Positions 37,112 to 45,325 of a DNA stretch of 64,000 bases are shown here, in pieces. Made by a program: the position numbers and the translations under genes. The number at the start of each line of letters is the position of its first letter. The first letter of the stretch is position 1. This DNA comes from Desulfocicer vacuolatum DSM 3385. GTDB lineage: Bacteria; Desulfobacterota; Desulfobacteria; Desulfobacterales; Desulfobacteraceae. Under the pieces are notes generated by a model. That model was not told the origin of the DNA. It worked only from the letters and a program-made list of their open reading frames with translations, and ran no database searches. The stretch is from NCBI RefSeq assembly GCF_900176365.1, contig NZ_FWXY01000017.1, positions 60,242 through 124,241 on the forward strand. Direction: 5' to 3'.

Positions 37112-37209
37112 TTTCAGGGGTTTATTTGGGCTTTCAGTGTTTTAAACATCTTTTATGTCCACACAGAAAACAAACCGAGTGCAGACACAGCAGTCTAAAT
37201 CCCAACGAG

Positions 37210-37266
37210 GAAACGCCGGAGGACATAGATGAATAATAACATCATCTCCGGCGCTTTGTTTTTTTC
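37210..37266 (+). terminator. GC-rich hairpin with T run on the plus strand
   Basis: CGCCGGAG pairs with CTCCGGCG across a loop of about 30 bases and is followed by CTTTGTTTTTTT on the plus strand. No plus-strand gene lies just upstream, so it either ends an unseen small transcript or acts only as a 3' stem for the minus-strand ferritin-like gene. Confidence 0.4.
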
Positions 37267-37275
37267 TGAGACAAA

Positions 37276-37737
37276 TCAGTTTTCGTTGTCTGCAAGAAAA
37301 TCGTCGTACATGGTCTCCAGGGCAAGCTTGTGCTTTGATTCTTCCTGGGCCAGCAGGGCAAACAGTTTGCAGAACTCGGCATTGTCTGCTTTTTCAGAAA
37401 GATCCTGGTAAAGTTTTACTGCCATTTCTTCTCTTTTCATGGCAATTCTCAGGATGTCCTGCATGAACATCCCTTCTTTGTATTCTGTCTCCACCAGGTA
37501 GTCGCTGATTTTCAGGTCAGGGACTTTTTTCAGCTCATAGGTCTCCACCTTGGCCGTGTCTGCGCTGATCCCCTGGAGCATTTCAACATGTTTTTGTTCT
37601 TCTTTGGCAAAACTGACAAAAGTATCTTTCACCGATGCAAAGGTGTCTTTTTTGCTGAGGTCCGTGTAAAATGCCACGGCCTCTTCTTCCTTTCCAATGG
37701 CATACTCCAGGATCTCATCTACAGATTTAAATGTCAT
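37276..37737 (-). CDS. Rubrerythrin-like ferritin-domain protein
   Basis: A 153-residue di-iron protein without a rubredoxin domain. Ligand helices appear as GKEEEAVAFYTDL, FAKEEQKHVEML, MKREEMAVKLYQDL and LAQEESKHKLALE. It is likely to act in peroxide or oxygen defence. AAGGAG precedes the ATG at 37737. A small Cys-rich protein is encoded directly upstream on the same strand and may be its partner. Confidence 0.88.
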   Translation of the reverse strand: MTFKSVDEILEYAIGKEEEAVAFYTDLSKKDTFASVKDTFVSFAKEEQKHVEMLQGISADTAKVETYELKKVPDLKISDYLVETEYKEGMFMQDILRIAMKREEMAVKLYQDLSEKADNAEFCKLFALLAQEESKHKLALETMYDDFLADNEN

Positions 37738-37772
37738 GATTTCTCCTTAATTTAACACTTGGCAGGTTTAAT

Positions 37773-37952
37773 TTATTTCGCTCCAGTACACTTTGAAAAT
37801 TCTATGGGTTTACCGCAGCTGGTGCATTTATGGGTTTTGTCAAACTCATCTGAAAATATTTCATTATCCTTACCGCATTCAGGACATTGACATGTGAATG
37901 ATTTAAGGTCTTTAAACTGTTCAAACCCTGGACAATGCTGTGGTGTAGTCAT
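37773..37952 (-). CDS. Small Cys-rich zinc-ribbon/rubredoxin-like protein
   Basis: A 59-residue protein too short for most gene finders: MTTPQHCPGFEQFKDLKSF, then CQCPECGKDNEIF and CTSCGKPIEFSKCTG. The two CXXC pairs about 17 residues apart would bind one iron or zinc. GGGAGGCGCT lies right before the ATG. It precedes the ferritin-like gene by 35 bp in the same direction. The role is unknown, with electron transfer to the di-iron protein a plausible inference. Confidence 0.8.
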   Translation of the reverse strand: MTTPQHCPGFEQFKDLKSFTCQCPECGKDNEIFSDEFDKTHKCTSCGKPIEFSKCTGAK

Positions 37953-38094
37953 AGCGCCTCCCTTTTATGAAACAGTGAAAAAATAACTTCAGTATACCTT
38001 TGACAATTTTAAAATACTATAATCTTAATTTAATACTCTTGCAAGCCCAAACCACGATTTTGTGGCCCTTCAAATGAACCATTGCAAATTACAC

Positions 38095-38280
38095 ACTCAA
38101 CTTTCGGGCTTCATTTCAAAGCTGGCATTTTTAAATGTGCCGATGGGCTCAGTGTGCCGACGGGGTCAAGCTTTTGTTATTGATGTTATCGACCAAGGCC
38201 TTTGCTAACGAAAAAAGCCTCGATAATGTAATGACGAAAGCCTGAACCCACCACGAAATGCGAACACCGAAAGTTGAGTT
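38095..38280 (+). repeat. Repeat B copy 3
   Basis: A 186-bp copy in the same orientation as copy 1, with the ends ACTCAACTTTCGG and CCGAAAGTTGAGT and the internal palindrome. A few substitutions and one short deletion (GATAATGTAATGACG) distinguish it. Confidence 0.85.
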
Positions 38281-38323
38281 ACACACCATCCTCCTTCATA
38301 ATTTTATTCACCTGGGACTTGTT

Positions 38324-38370
38324 TGGCAGGATTAATGCATTAACTTTAATATAATTGCCACATTGTGGCA
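38324..38370 (+). promoter_or_regulatory. Sigma-54-like element and perfect palindrome upstream of cooS
   Basis: TGGCAG-GATTA-ATGC keeps the GG-N10-GC spacing and matches the first 9 bases of the element at 19665, with a weaker -12 box. Just behind lies TGCCACA-T-TGTGGCA (38356-38370), a perfect 15-base inverted repeat of operator size. The regulator is unknown; it does not match the known CooA box in an obvious way. Confidence 0.45.
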
Positions 38371-38682
38371 TTCAGAATATAATCCCGTGGAATCACCAGA
38401 ACAGCAACACTTCCATTTACCCATGGGGGTCCCTCCTTGAAAGGATGGGGATCACTGTGAACACGACCGGAGCCTAATTATGAGTGGTAATAATTATATT
38501 CCACGACCAGAATCAAGAATCTGTTTCTTGTGATTCATGATTGTATCATCTCATTGAGACGATTGTGCTTCTGCTACTTACAAAACATTCACTTATCGTA
38601 ACCCACTCCGCTCAAATGATTTGTGATTGTGAGTAAAACGCCAGAAAGCAAACAACAATCCGTAAAACAGCAGGAGGCCCAA

Positions 38683-40647
38683 ATGGCAAAATCGAAAAAA
38701 GAGGTAAAAAACCAATTAGATCCCAAGGATTGCACGGCCTGTGATTCCACTTCACAGATGATCACCAAGGCCAGAAAAGACGGGGTAATTCTTCATTTTG
38801 ACAGAGCGGCGGACATGAAGGCATGCCCCATTGGTGCAGATTCAGCGTGCTGCAAGAACTGTTTTATGGGACCCTGCAGGCTCAATCCCAGGGATCCCTA
38901 TAAAAAAGCGGGGGTATGCGGTGCCACCATTGACACCATCATGGCCCGGAACTTTGCAAGGGCTGTTGCCGCCGGTGCCGCATCACACACAGACCACGGC
39001 ATGGCCATGCTGGAGTTGTTCAGGGATGTGGTCAACGGCAAGGTCCTGGATTATGAAATCAAGGATGAATTCAAACTCGAGCGGGTGGCAAAATCCCTGG
39101 ACATTGAAACAGAAGGCAGAACCCCAAAGGAGATCGCAACGGACCTATACAAACAACTGGAAAGCACTTATACCCAGGTGGATGGAGAGATCCCCTTTAC
39201 CAAGCGGGTGCCCCAGGGAACCCTGGACACATGGCGAAAGCTGGGGATTGTCCCCAGGGGAGCCATGAGGGAAATCATGGAGATGATGCACCGCACCCAC
39301 ATGGGCGTGGATCAGCATTATAAAAACATCACCAAACAGGCCAGCCGAACGGCCCTGTCCGATGGATGGGGAGGTTCCATGGTGTCCACTGAGATTTCAG
39401 ACATTCTTTTTGGCACACCGTCCCCCATCAACGTGGGTGTGAACATGGGCGTTTTAAAGGAGGATATGGTAAATATTATCATCCATGGCCATGAGCCCAA
39501 CTTGTTTGAATCCATGCTGGTATCTGTGAATGAAAAAACCCTGGTGGAGTCGGCAGTGGCCGCAGGTGCCAAGGGAATCAACCTGGTGGGGATGTGCTGT
39601 TCCGGTGCAGAGATGATGTCCCGGCACGGAGTTCCCCATGCCGGTAATTTCTCCTCCACGGAAGCCATTATGGTCACCGGGGCCGTGGATGCAATGGCCG
39701 TGGATATTCAATGCATCAAACAGGGCCTGGCCGCCGTGGCCCAATGCTATGATACCCCATTGATTACCACCAACACCCGGGCCCACATTGAGGGGGCCAC
39801 CCATGTGGAGTTTGAAGAGCACAACCCCAGTGCCTGCACCGATGAGATTGTTATAAAGGCCATCACACGGTTCAAGAACAGACGTCATGAAATTGAAATT
39901 CCCAAAGCAGTGAATGACGGAGTGCAGGGCTTTTCCCATGAATACATTGAGTACATGCTCGGCGGTGCCTTCCGCGGCGGATATGCGCCGTTGAACGAAA
40001 ACATCATCAACGGAAGAATCCGTGGCGTGGCCGGTGTGGTGGGATGTACCAATCCCCGGGTAAAGCAGGATGATTCCCACGTAAAACTGGTAAAGGAACT
40101 CATTAAAAATGATGTGCTGGTGCTGCTCACCGGATGTGCCCAAATTGCCCTTGCCAAGGCAGGTTTTTCCGTACCGGAAGCGGCCCATTATGCCGGTCCC
40201 GGACTCCAGGAAGTGTGCGAAACCGTGGGCATGCCCCCGGTGCTGGGCTTAGGCTCCTGTGTGGACAACAGCCGCATACTCATCGCAGCCTCGGCCATGG
40301 TGGCCCAGGGAGGTCTGGGCAACAGCATTGCAGATCTGCCCGTGGCCGGTGCGGCCCCGGAGTATATGAGTGAAAAAGCCATTGCCATTGGCCAGTATTT
40401 TGTGGCATCGGGGGTTTACACCGTGTTTGGAGTGACTTTCCCCACCATTGAAGACACCAAATTTCACAATTATCTTTTTGACGGGCTGGAATCCGAAGGC
40501 ATTGGAAAATGGGATCACGCCATAGATCCCATTGAAATGGCGCACAAGATGATTGCCCATATTGACAAAAAGAGAAAGGAACTTGGTATTGACAAGGGCC
40601 GGGAACGGGTGCTTGTGGACATGGCTGACCGCCGTGGGCTGGCATAA
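38683..40647 (+). CDS. cooS: Carbon monoxide dehydrogenase, catalytic Ni-Fe subunit
   Basis: A 654-residue CooS-type enzyme that oxidises CO to CO2. The N-terminal B/D cluster ligands are CTACDSTSQM and CCKNCFMGPCRL. Later motifs such as GMCCSGAEMMSRHG, VVGCTNPRVKQDDSH, LTGCAQIALAKAG and GLGSCVDNSRIL carry C-cluster ligands. AGGAGG precedes MAKSKKEVK at 38683; an upstream GTG at 38623 lacks a ribosome site. No cooF, cooC or acetyl-CoA synthase genes adjoin it, so it is a stand-alone CODH whose electron partner lies elsewhere. Confidence 0.95.
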   Translation: MAKSKKEVKNQLDPKDCTACDSTSQMITKARKDGVILHFDRAADMKACPIGADSACCKNCFMGPCRLNPRDPYKKAGVCGATIDTIMARNFARAVAAGAASHTDHGMAMLELFRDVVNGKVLDYEIKDEFKLERVAKSLDIETEGRTPKEIATDLYKQLESTYTQVDGEIPFTKRVPQGTLDTWRKLGIVPRGAMREIMEMMHRTHMGVDQHYKNITKQASRTALSDGWGGSMVSTEISDILFGTPSPINVGVNMGVLKEDMVNIIIHGHEPNLFESMLVSVNEKTLVESAVAAGAKGINLVGMCCSGAEMMSRHGVPHAGNFSSTEAIMVTGAVDAMAVDIQCIKQGLAAVAQCYDTPLITTNTRAHIEGATHVEFEEHNPSACTDEIVIKAITRFKNRRHEIEIPKAVNDGVQGFSHEYIEYMLGGAFRGGYAPLNENIINGRIRGVAGVVGCTNPRVKQDDSHVKLVKELIKNDVLVLLTGCAQIALAKAGFSVPEAAHYAGPGLQEVCETVGMPPVLGLGSCVDNSRILIAASAMVAQGGLGNSIADLPVAGAAPEYMSEKAIAIGQYFVASGVYTVFGVTFPTIEDTKFHNYLFDGLESEGIGKWDHAIDPIEMAHKMIAHIDKKRKELGIDKGRERVLVDMADRRGLA

Positions 40648-40784
40648 AAAAGCAACCCATGCAAAAAAACTGTTAACCCTGAGTTTGCCTGCCATGTGAT
40701 TGGCCGTATAATAGATGGGGTTACCTCCTTTTCCGCATATATTATTTGGGCTCAGGGGAAAATTCACCGGGCAGGCAATCACCC

Positions 40785-40826
40785 ATCCCCCGGATTTTGA
40801 AATCAAGATCCGGGGGATATTTTTTT
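40785..40826 (+). terminator. Intrinsic terminator of cooS
   Basis: ATCCCCCGGAT (40785-40795) pairs perfectly with ATCCGGGGGAT (40808-40818), with a 12-base loop and a T run at 40820-40826. It is the strongest intrinsic terminator in the window. Confidence 0.92.
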
Positions 40827-40913
40827 ATATGAAGCACTCCGCACATCAGGGGTGTATTTCAAGTTTTGTTGTGGCGAAGCGAGGGCAGCATACGGTCTGC
40901 CCGTGACGGTTAT
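40826..40913 (-). repeat. Repeat A copy 9, providing the stop of the pentahaem cytochrome gene
   Basis: On the minus strand the gene ends CAT AAA TAA and the element continues as CCGTCACGGGCAG. The copy abuts the cooS terminator on its other side. Confidence 0.85.
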
Positions 40914-42364
40914 TTATGAATCACCACACGCGTTGACGCCATGTCAATGATGGGAAGGGCCGGAATCTCCTTGATTCCATACACCGCCTCCAGGTGAATA
41001 TCTCCGGGCACCATTCCCAATAGCTTTTCCGCCACTTTCTGGTCTGCCTGTCGGTACCTCAATCTGGCCTCCACGGTCACCGATGTCCCCGGCTCCCGGG
41101 ACAATCCATAATAGACATCTTTGTACCCCTTGGGGGGGATGGTATCGTTTTTGGAAAAACTTTCCGCTTCCCAGGGCTTAAGGGTAAATTTAAGATTTTT
41201 ATCCTGGGTATGGGAATTAAACATGCGAATATCTTTGGGAAGTTTTCCATGGCTGTCCACACTGCCGGTGGTCATGATAATATTTCCCTTGTTATCCGTT
41301 GCCGTTACCTCCAGCCACATCTGACGAATATTGGTAAGAGAGGTGGTCAGATTATGCCCGGCCCGGATATTTTTCACCCTTACCTTTATTTCTGCCAGTT
41401 TCTTCTGCCGGAACACCGGGGTAATTTCCAGGGACGCTGCTGCCTGGAGGCGCTCCACGGCCATGGTGTATTTGCTGTGTACATTTTCAGCCAGCTCCTC
41501 ATCCCCGGCCCTTTTGGCCGCAAGTTCCGTTAAATAATACAAAAGAAAATTGGCACCGTTAAAATAGTGATGATACTCACCCGGCTCAGGTTTTTTTAAT
41601 TCATCGGCGGAACGTTTAAAAGTCTGGGTCTCCACCATATGACAATCTTGGCAATGGATATTGGCTGTGGCATAGGGGCCGTTTTTCCATTCCCGGTAGG
41701 TCTCTTCCAGGGGCGTATGGGTTTCATGGTGGGACACCTGATGGCAAGAGGCGCACAACTCGGAACTTTTATGCAAAGAAGATTCAACACACTGATGAAA
41801 ATCATCGCCACAATATTCATCCGGTGCATTGGGGCCATATTTGGTTAATTGGGGCTCCTCTGGACCATCCGTTCCCGGGGAAAGAATCAAGGAACCGTTT
41901 TCCGGCTGGCGGTAGGGGGTCTGCCAATGGGTGTGTCCCTTGATCGAGTGACACACATCACATGAGACACCGGCCAGGGCCATATCACTCAAACCCTTAA
42001 GCCCGGCCCCTTTGATTTCACCTTTTACCACAGCCGCCGGTGTGTGACACCCCTCACACTGCCGGGCAATTGCATGCCCTGCCTCCTTTACGGCAAGATT
42101 GAGTTCCCCCTGGTACACCGGATCTTTGAATGCCAAGGCATGCATGGAGCCGGTCCACTCTTCAAATTTTCCGGGATGACAGTCTGCACAGGTTTCCGGG
42201 GGGGTAAAATCTGCACTGCTTTTTTCCCATTGAAGAAGAGATGGCGCATAGGGATAAAGGGAGGTATCGGTTTTCATGTAAGTATCCCGGCTTTGGGCCA
42301 CTCCACCTGCAAACAAACCAATTAAAACCGCTAATAGACTGACCAGGAAACATTGCTGTCTCAT
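40910..42364 (-). CDS. Periplasmic pentahaem c-type cytochrome
   Basis: A 484-residue exported cytochrome with a signal peptide (MRQQCFLVSLLAVLIG to about residue 25) and five CXXCH motifs: CADCH, CEGCH, CDVCH, CASCH and CQDCH, all in the first half. The pattern TCADCHPGKFEEWTGSMHA resembles cytochrome c554/NrfA-like multihaem proteins. The C-terminal half (about 270-484) has no haem and looks like a beta-rich domain. AAGGAG precedes the ATG at 42364. The redox partner and substrate are unknown. Confidence 0.85.
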   Translation of the reverse strand: MRQQCFLVSLLAVLIGLFAGGVAQSRDTYMKTDTSLYPYAPSLLQWEKSSADFTPPETCADCHPGKFEEWTGSMHALAFKDPVYQGELNLAVKEAGHAIARQCEGCHTPAAVVKGEIKGAGLKGLSDMALAGVSCDVCHSIKGHTHWQTPYRQPENGSLILSPGTDGPEEPQLTKYGPNAPDEYCGDDFHQCVESSLHKSSELCASCHQVSHHETHTPLEETYREWKNGPYATANIHCQDCHMVETQTFKRSADELKKPEPGEYHHYFNGANFLLYYLTELAAKRAGDEELAENVHSKYTMAVERLQAAASLEITPVFRQKKLAEIKVRVKNIRAGHNLTTSLTNIRQMWLEVTATDNKGNIIMTTGSVDSHGKLPKDIRMFNSHTQDKNLKFTLKPWEAESFSKNDTIPPKGYKDVYYGLSREPGTSVTVEARLRYRQADQKVAEKLLGMVPGDIHLEAVYGIKEIPALPIIDMASTRVVIHK

Positions 42365-42459
42365 AATAATTTTTCTCCTTAAAATATTGTCATCATTCTC
42401 CATTGAAGATTAGAGTTTCGCCACTGGTTTTAAAAAAACTTAAAACAGGTTAGATTTTT

Positions 42460-43248
42460 TCACATCTCCAGGGTGATGCCCACAGGACAATGATCAGATC
42501 CCAGGACATCCCCCCCAATGAATGCTGTTTTCAACCACCCCTTATCAATAATATCCTGGGTGACAAAAAAATAATCAATGCGCCACCCGGCATTATTTTT
42601 CCTGGCATTAAACCGATAGGACCACCAGGAATATTCAACGGCATCAGGATGCAGGAACCGAAAGGTATCCACATATCCATGGGCGATGATATCATCTATC
42701 AATTTCCGTTCACTGGGTAAAAAGCCCGATCGTTTACTGTTGGGACCAGGATTCTTCAAGTCTATTTCATTGTGGGCAATGTTAAAATCTCCTGTGATAA
42801 TAAGGCTTTTTCCACTGTCCCGCAAGCTTTGGGCATGGGCAAAAAAATCAGCATAAAAATCCATTTTATACTGAAGGCGTTCGTCACTCATCTGGCCGTT
42901 GGGGAAATAAACATTGAATAAAATAAAATCTTCATAATCCAATTCCAGGATCCGTCCTTCTGTATCATACCGGGGAATTCCCATGCCGGTTTTAACGCTT
43001 TCAGGAAGCGGCCGGGTATATGCAGCCACCCCGCTGTAACCCTTTTTCACCGTGGAATATGCCCAGTAATCATGGTAATCCATAAACGGTTGCATCTCCT
43101 TTGTTCGCTGATGAGCCTGGAGTTTGGTCTCCTGCAAAAGTAAGATATCAGGGTCAAGGGTTTCAACTGTCCCATGAAATGCTTTTTTTAAAACGGCCCT
43201 TAATCCATTGACGTTCCATGAAATAATTTTAACATATTTCTTTCCCAT
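42460..43248 (-). CDS. xth: Exodeoxyribonuclease III
   Basis: A 262-residue Mg-dependent AP endonuclease/3' exonuclease in base-excision repair. The core motifs are all present: ISWNVNGLRA, LLLQETKL, NVYFPNGQ, GDFNIAHNEIDL, and GSDHCPVGI at the C-terminus. MGKKYVKI at 43248 is chosen as start since ATGGAGAA lies upstream with good spacing; two further in-frame ATGs upstream lack ribosome sites. It stands alone. Confidence 0.93.
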   Translation of the reverse strand: MGKKYVKIISWNVNGLRAVLKKAFHGTVETLDPDILLLQETKLQAHQRTKEMQPFMDYHDYWAYSTVKKGYSGVAAYTRPLPESVKTGMGIPRYDTEGRILELDYEDFILFNVYFPNGQMSDERLQYKMDFYADFFAHAQSLRDSGKSLIITGDFNIAHNEIDLKNPGPNSKRSGFLPSERKLIDDIIAHGYVDTFRFLHPDAVEYSWWSYRFNARKNNAGWRIDYFFVTQDIIDKGWLKTAFIGGDVLGSDHCPVGITLEM

Positions 43249-43559
43249 GGAAAATTTCTCCATATAATTGTTGAAAATATTTAAAATTAGCCTTACCATC
43301 TATTTTAAGTTTAATTTGATCCTCTTTTCATACGTTGGATGGGGAATAAAGTCCAGTAAAAGACCACCTGTTCCGCCCAGAACAATTATCGGTCACCATG
43401 CCACCGTTGTCTTATTTGCTGTGCACAGCCAGGCCATAAATGAGGTCTGGCATAATAACAGTTATCATTTTTCCATATGCCCAGAATCCGGCATATTTCT
43501 TGTATTCATTATTATCCGTTAAGAAACGCTTTTTTCTTGCTGAAACGGAGGTACTTATC

Positions 43560-44006
43560 ATGACGAACGATTCCATTATTATTGCATGTACAAGCTGCGG
43601 TACCCGGAACAGAATTCCCAAAAACAAAATCAAACAAAAACCGGTGTGTGCAAAATGCCGGGCATCCCTTGCCAATATTCCCTGGTTTCCAGTGAACATC
43701 ACCGACGCCCAATTTGATACAGCGGTACTTGCACACAAAGGGATCGTGATGGTGGATTGCTGGGCACCCTGGTGTGGCCCCTGCAAATCCATGGGTCCCA
43801 TTCTCGATGGTCTTGCCCGGGATTATGCCGGACGGGTAAAAATGATCAAAATAAACATGGATGAAAATCCGGCAACCGGCTCAAAATACAACATCAGAAG
43901 CATCCCCACCCTGCTTCTTTTCAAAGACGGCCAACTCAAAGACACCCTTGTGGGGGCGGTCCCGAGAACAGAAATGGAATCAAGATTGAAACCATTGATT
44001 GGATAA
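43560..44006 (+). CDS. trxC: Thioredoxin 2 (TrxC type) with N-terminal zinc ribbon
   Basis: A 148-residue cytoplasmic protein. The N-terminal zinc site has CTSCGTRNR and CAKC, and the thioredoxin domain has the active site WAPWCGPCKSM and the cis-proline loop RSIPTLLLF. This is the TrxC layout, linked in other bacteria to oxidative stress. CGGAGGT precedes the ATG at 43560; the longer upstream reading has no ribosome site. It lies 220 bp before the selenocysteine rhodanese fusion. Confidence 0.93.
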   Translation: MTNDSIIIACTSCGTRNRIPKNKIKQKPVCAKCRASLANIPWFPVNITDAQFDTAVLAHKGIVMVDCWAPWCGPCKSMGPILDGLARDYAGRVKMIKINMDENPATGSKYNIRSIPTLLLFKDGQLKDTLVGAVPRTEMESRLKPLIG

Positions 44007-44083
44007 AATTCGACATACCACTTTCGTAAATAGTCGGTCAGCACCCCATCTTTACCTGTTTTAGCCTGCTCCCCCCCAGCAAT

Positions 44084-44158
44084 AGTATGCTACGCAGTCC
44101 CAAACAGGCAAATATGGGGTACGGCCCCAACATTTACCTTAGTAAGCCGAATATTTAC
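44084..44158 (+). repeat. Repeat D copy 2
   Basis: Matches 22811-22885 from AGTATGCTACGCAG to ATATTTAC in the same orientation. Both copies lie next to a selenocysteine gene: here upstream of it, and downstream of prxU in the other case. With two copies this may be chance. Confidence 0.8.
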
Positions 44159-44228
44159 CCACTTTCCGGCAGTATGACCGCCACGGACGAACCTTTAAAA
44201 AAAATTGTATAAAAGGAGGAACGATTTC

Positions 44229-45059
44229 ATGAAATGGAAACAATTCCTGACCCCGGCAAAATCCCTGGACACCAATGAAGCAAAAGCCTTTATGGACCAA
44301 AGAGATGTTGATGAATTCACCGTGCTGGATGTACGGCAACCATCAGAGTACGAACAGGGACACATCCCCGGTGCCACCCTGATTCCCCTGCCGGAACTGG
44401 GGGACCGTCTCCACGAACTGGACCCCCAAAAGACCCAGCTGGTGTACTGAGCTGTCGGAGGACGCAGCCGTGTTGCTGCGCAGATGATGGCCGGCAAGGG
44501 GTTTGAGAATGTCATCAATGTGGCCGGTGGATTCAAGGCCTGGAAAGGTCATGCCGCCGTGGGCAGCCAGGATCTGGGGGTGGAACTTTTTGACGGCAGT
44601 GAATCCCCGGAAGAGACCCTGGTGGTGGCCTACTCCCTGGAACAGGGCCTGCGGGAATATTATCTGTCCATGGTAAAAAAGGTCAAAAACACCCAGGTTC
44701 AAGAAATTTTCTCCCTCCTTGCTGAAATTGAGGTCAAACACCAGGAGCGTCTTTTCCAGCAATACCTTGAATTGTCTGACACCAATCCCACCCTGGAAGC
44801 CTTTGAAAATGAGATTGTGGTCAATGCCGTTGAAGGGGGAATGAGCACAGATGAATATGCAAAACTATACAACCCGGACTGGGAATCCCCCGTGGATGTC
44901 ATTTCCATTGCCATGGCCATCGAGGCCCAGGCCCTGGACATGTACCAGCGCACAGCGGCAAAGGTCGGCAATGAAAAAAGCCGGGAAATCCTCACCCAGA
45001 TTGCCCGGGAAGAGCGCAGCCACCTTGAGGAACTGGGTAAATTAATGGATCGCATATAA
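44229..45059 (+). CDS. Selenocysteine rhodanese fused to a rubrerythrin-like domain, in-frame TGA at codon 74
   Basis: Read through TGA (44448-44450) this is a 276-residue protein. The rhodanese domain (about 1-110) has FTVLDVRQPSEYEQGHIPGA and, at the active loop, LVY-Sec-AVGGRSRVAA, where ordinary rhodaneses have CRSGGRS; Sec74 replaces the catalytic Cys. The rest (about 120-276) is a ferritin-like di-iron domain with LEQGLREYYL, EIEVKHQERL, IEAQALDMYQR and EERSHLEELG. A 6-bp hairpin lies 12 nt after the TGA. AAAGGAGGA precedes the ATG at 44229. The TAA stop is in a repeat A copy. It may move sulfur or selenium or reduce persulfides, coupled to peroxide defence; that is inferred. Confidence 0.9.
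44463..44480 (+). promoter_or_regulatory. SECIS-like hairpin of the rhodanese-rubrerythrin gene
   Basis: CGCAGC pairs perfectly with GCTGCG around the loop CGTGTT, which contains GU. The loop begins 19 nt after the TGA. This matches the bacterial SECIS geometry. Confidence 0.75.
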
Positions 45060-45143
45060 CTGCCACAGGCGACCATTCTAACCTCGGTCTGCCCACAACA
45101 AAGCTTGAAATACCCTCCTGATTTGCAAAGTATTTCATATAAA
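45055..45143 (+). repeat. Repeat A copy 10, providing the stop of the rhodanese fusion
   Basis: The gene ends CGC ATA TAA and continues into CTGCCACAGGCG, the start of the element. It ends TTTCATATAAACGGG, followed by a segment that matches 16411-16441 in reverse. Confidence 0.85.
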
Positions 45144-45184
45144 CGGGCATGTCCTGTCGGACACAACGAATATTGAAAATGGTG

Positions 45185-45227
45185 GCATGCCGCCCCCCGA
45201 CGGGCAATGGGCCCGGCCCGGAACTGT
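45185..45227 (-). repeat. Repeat F copy 2
   Basis: Reverse match to 30454-30494 over about 42 bases (GCCGCCCCCCGACGGGCAAT, then GGGCCCGGCCCGGAAC). A further partial match, TTACCCCTCGGGGGGGCT, lies at 45252-45269. Confidence 0.75.
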
Positions 45228-45325
45228 AGACAGCTCGATTGGCCGGTTCCTATTACCCCTCGGGGGGGCTCTGCTGAGGATGCTCGGAAGTTTTATTTTC
45301 TAATAAAAAAACAGGAAAGAACACC

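Larger units (their letters stand above)
37953..38682. other. Long intergenic region upstream of cooS
   Basis: No gene is seen in 730 bases. They hold repeat B copy 3 (38095-38280), a sigma-54-like element (38324-38338), a perfect 7-1-7 palindrome (38356-38370) and a CAAGAA/TTCTTG inverted repeat near 38513-38529. The leader from the sigma-54-like element to the cooS ATG would be over 300 nt. Confidence 0.6.

Noticed and set aside
37210..37266. Terminator for the ferritin-like gene
   Set aside because: The T run is on the opposite strand, so at best it is a stem for that transcript.
38623..38682. Upstream GTG start for cooS
   Set aside because: AGGAGG lies just before the ATG at 38683, and the added residues are low-complexity and lack a ribosome site.
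44205..44450. Truncated rhodanese pseudogene ending at TGA
   Set aside because: The frame continues without any other lesion, the TGA is at the catalytic Cys, and a SECIS-like hairpin follows.
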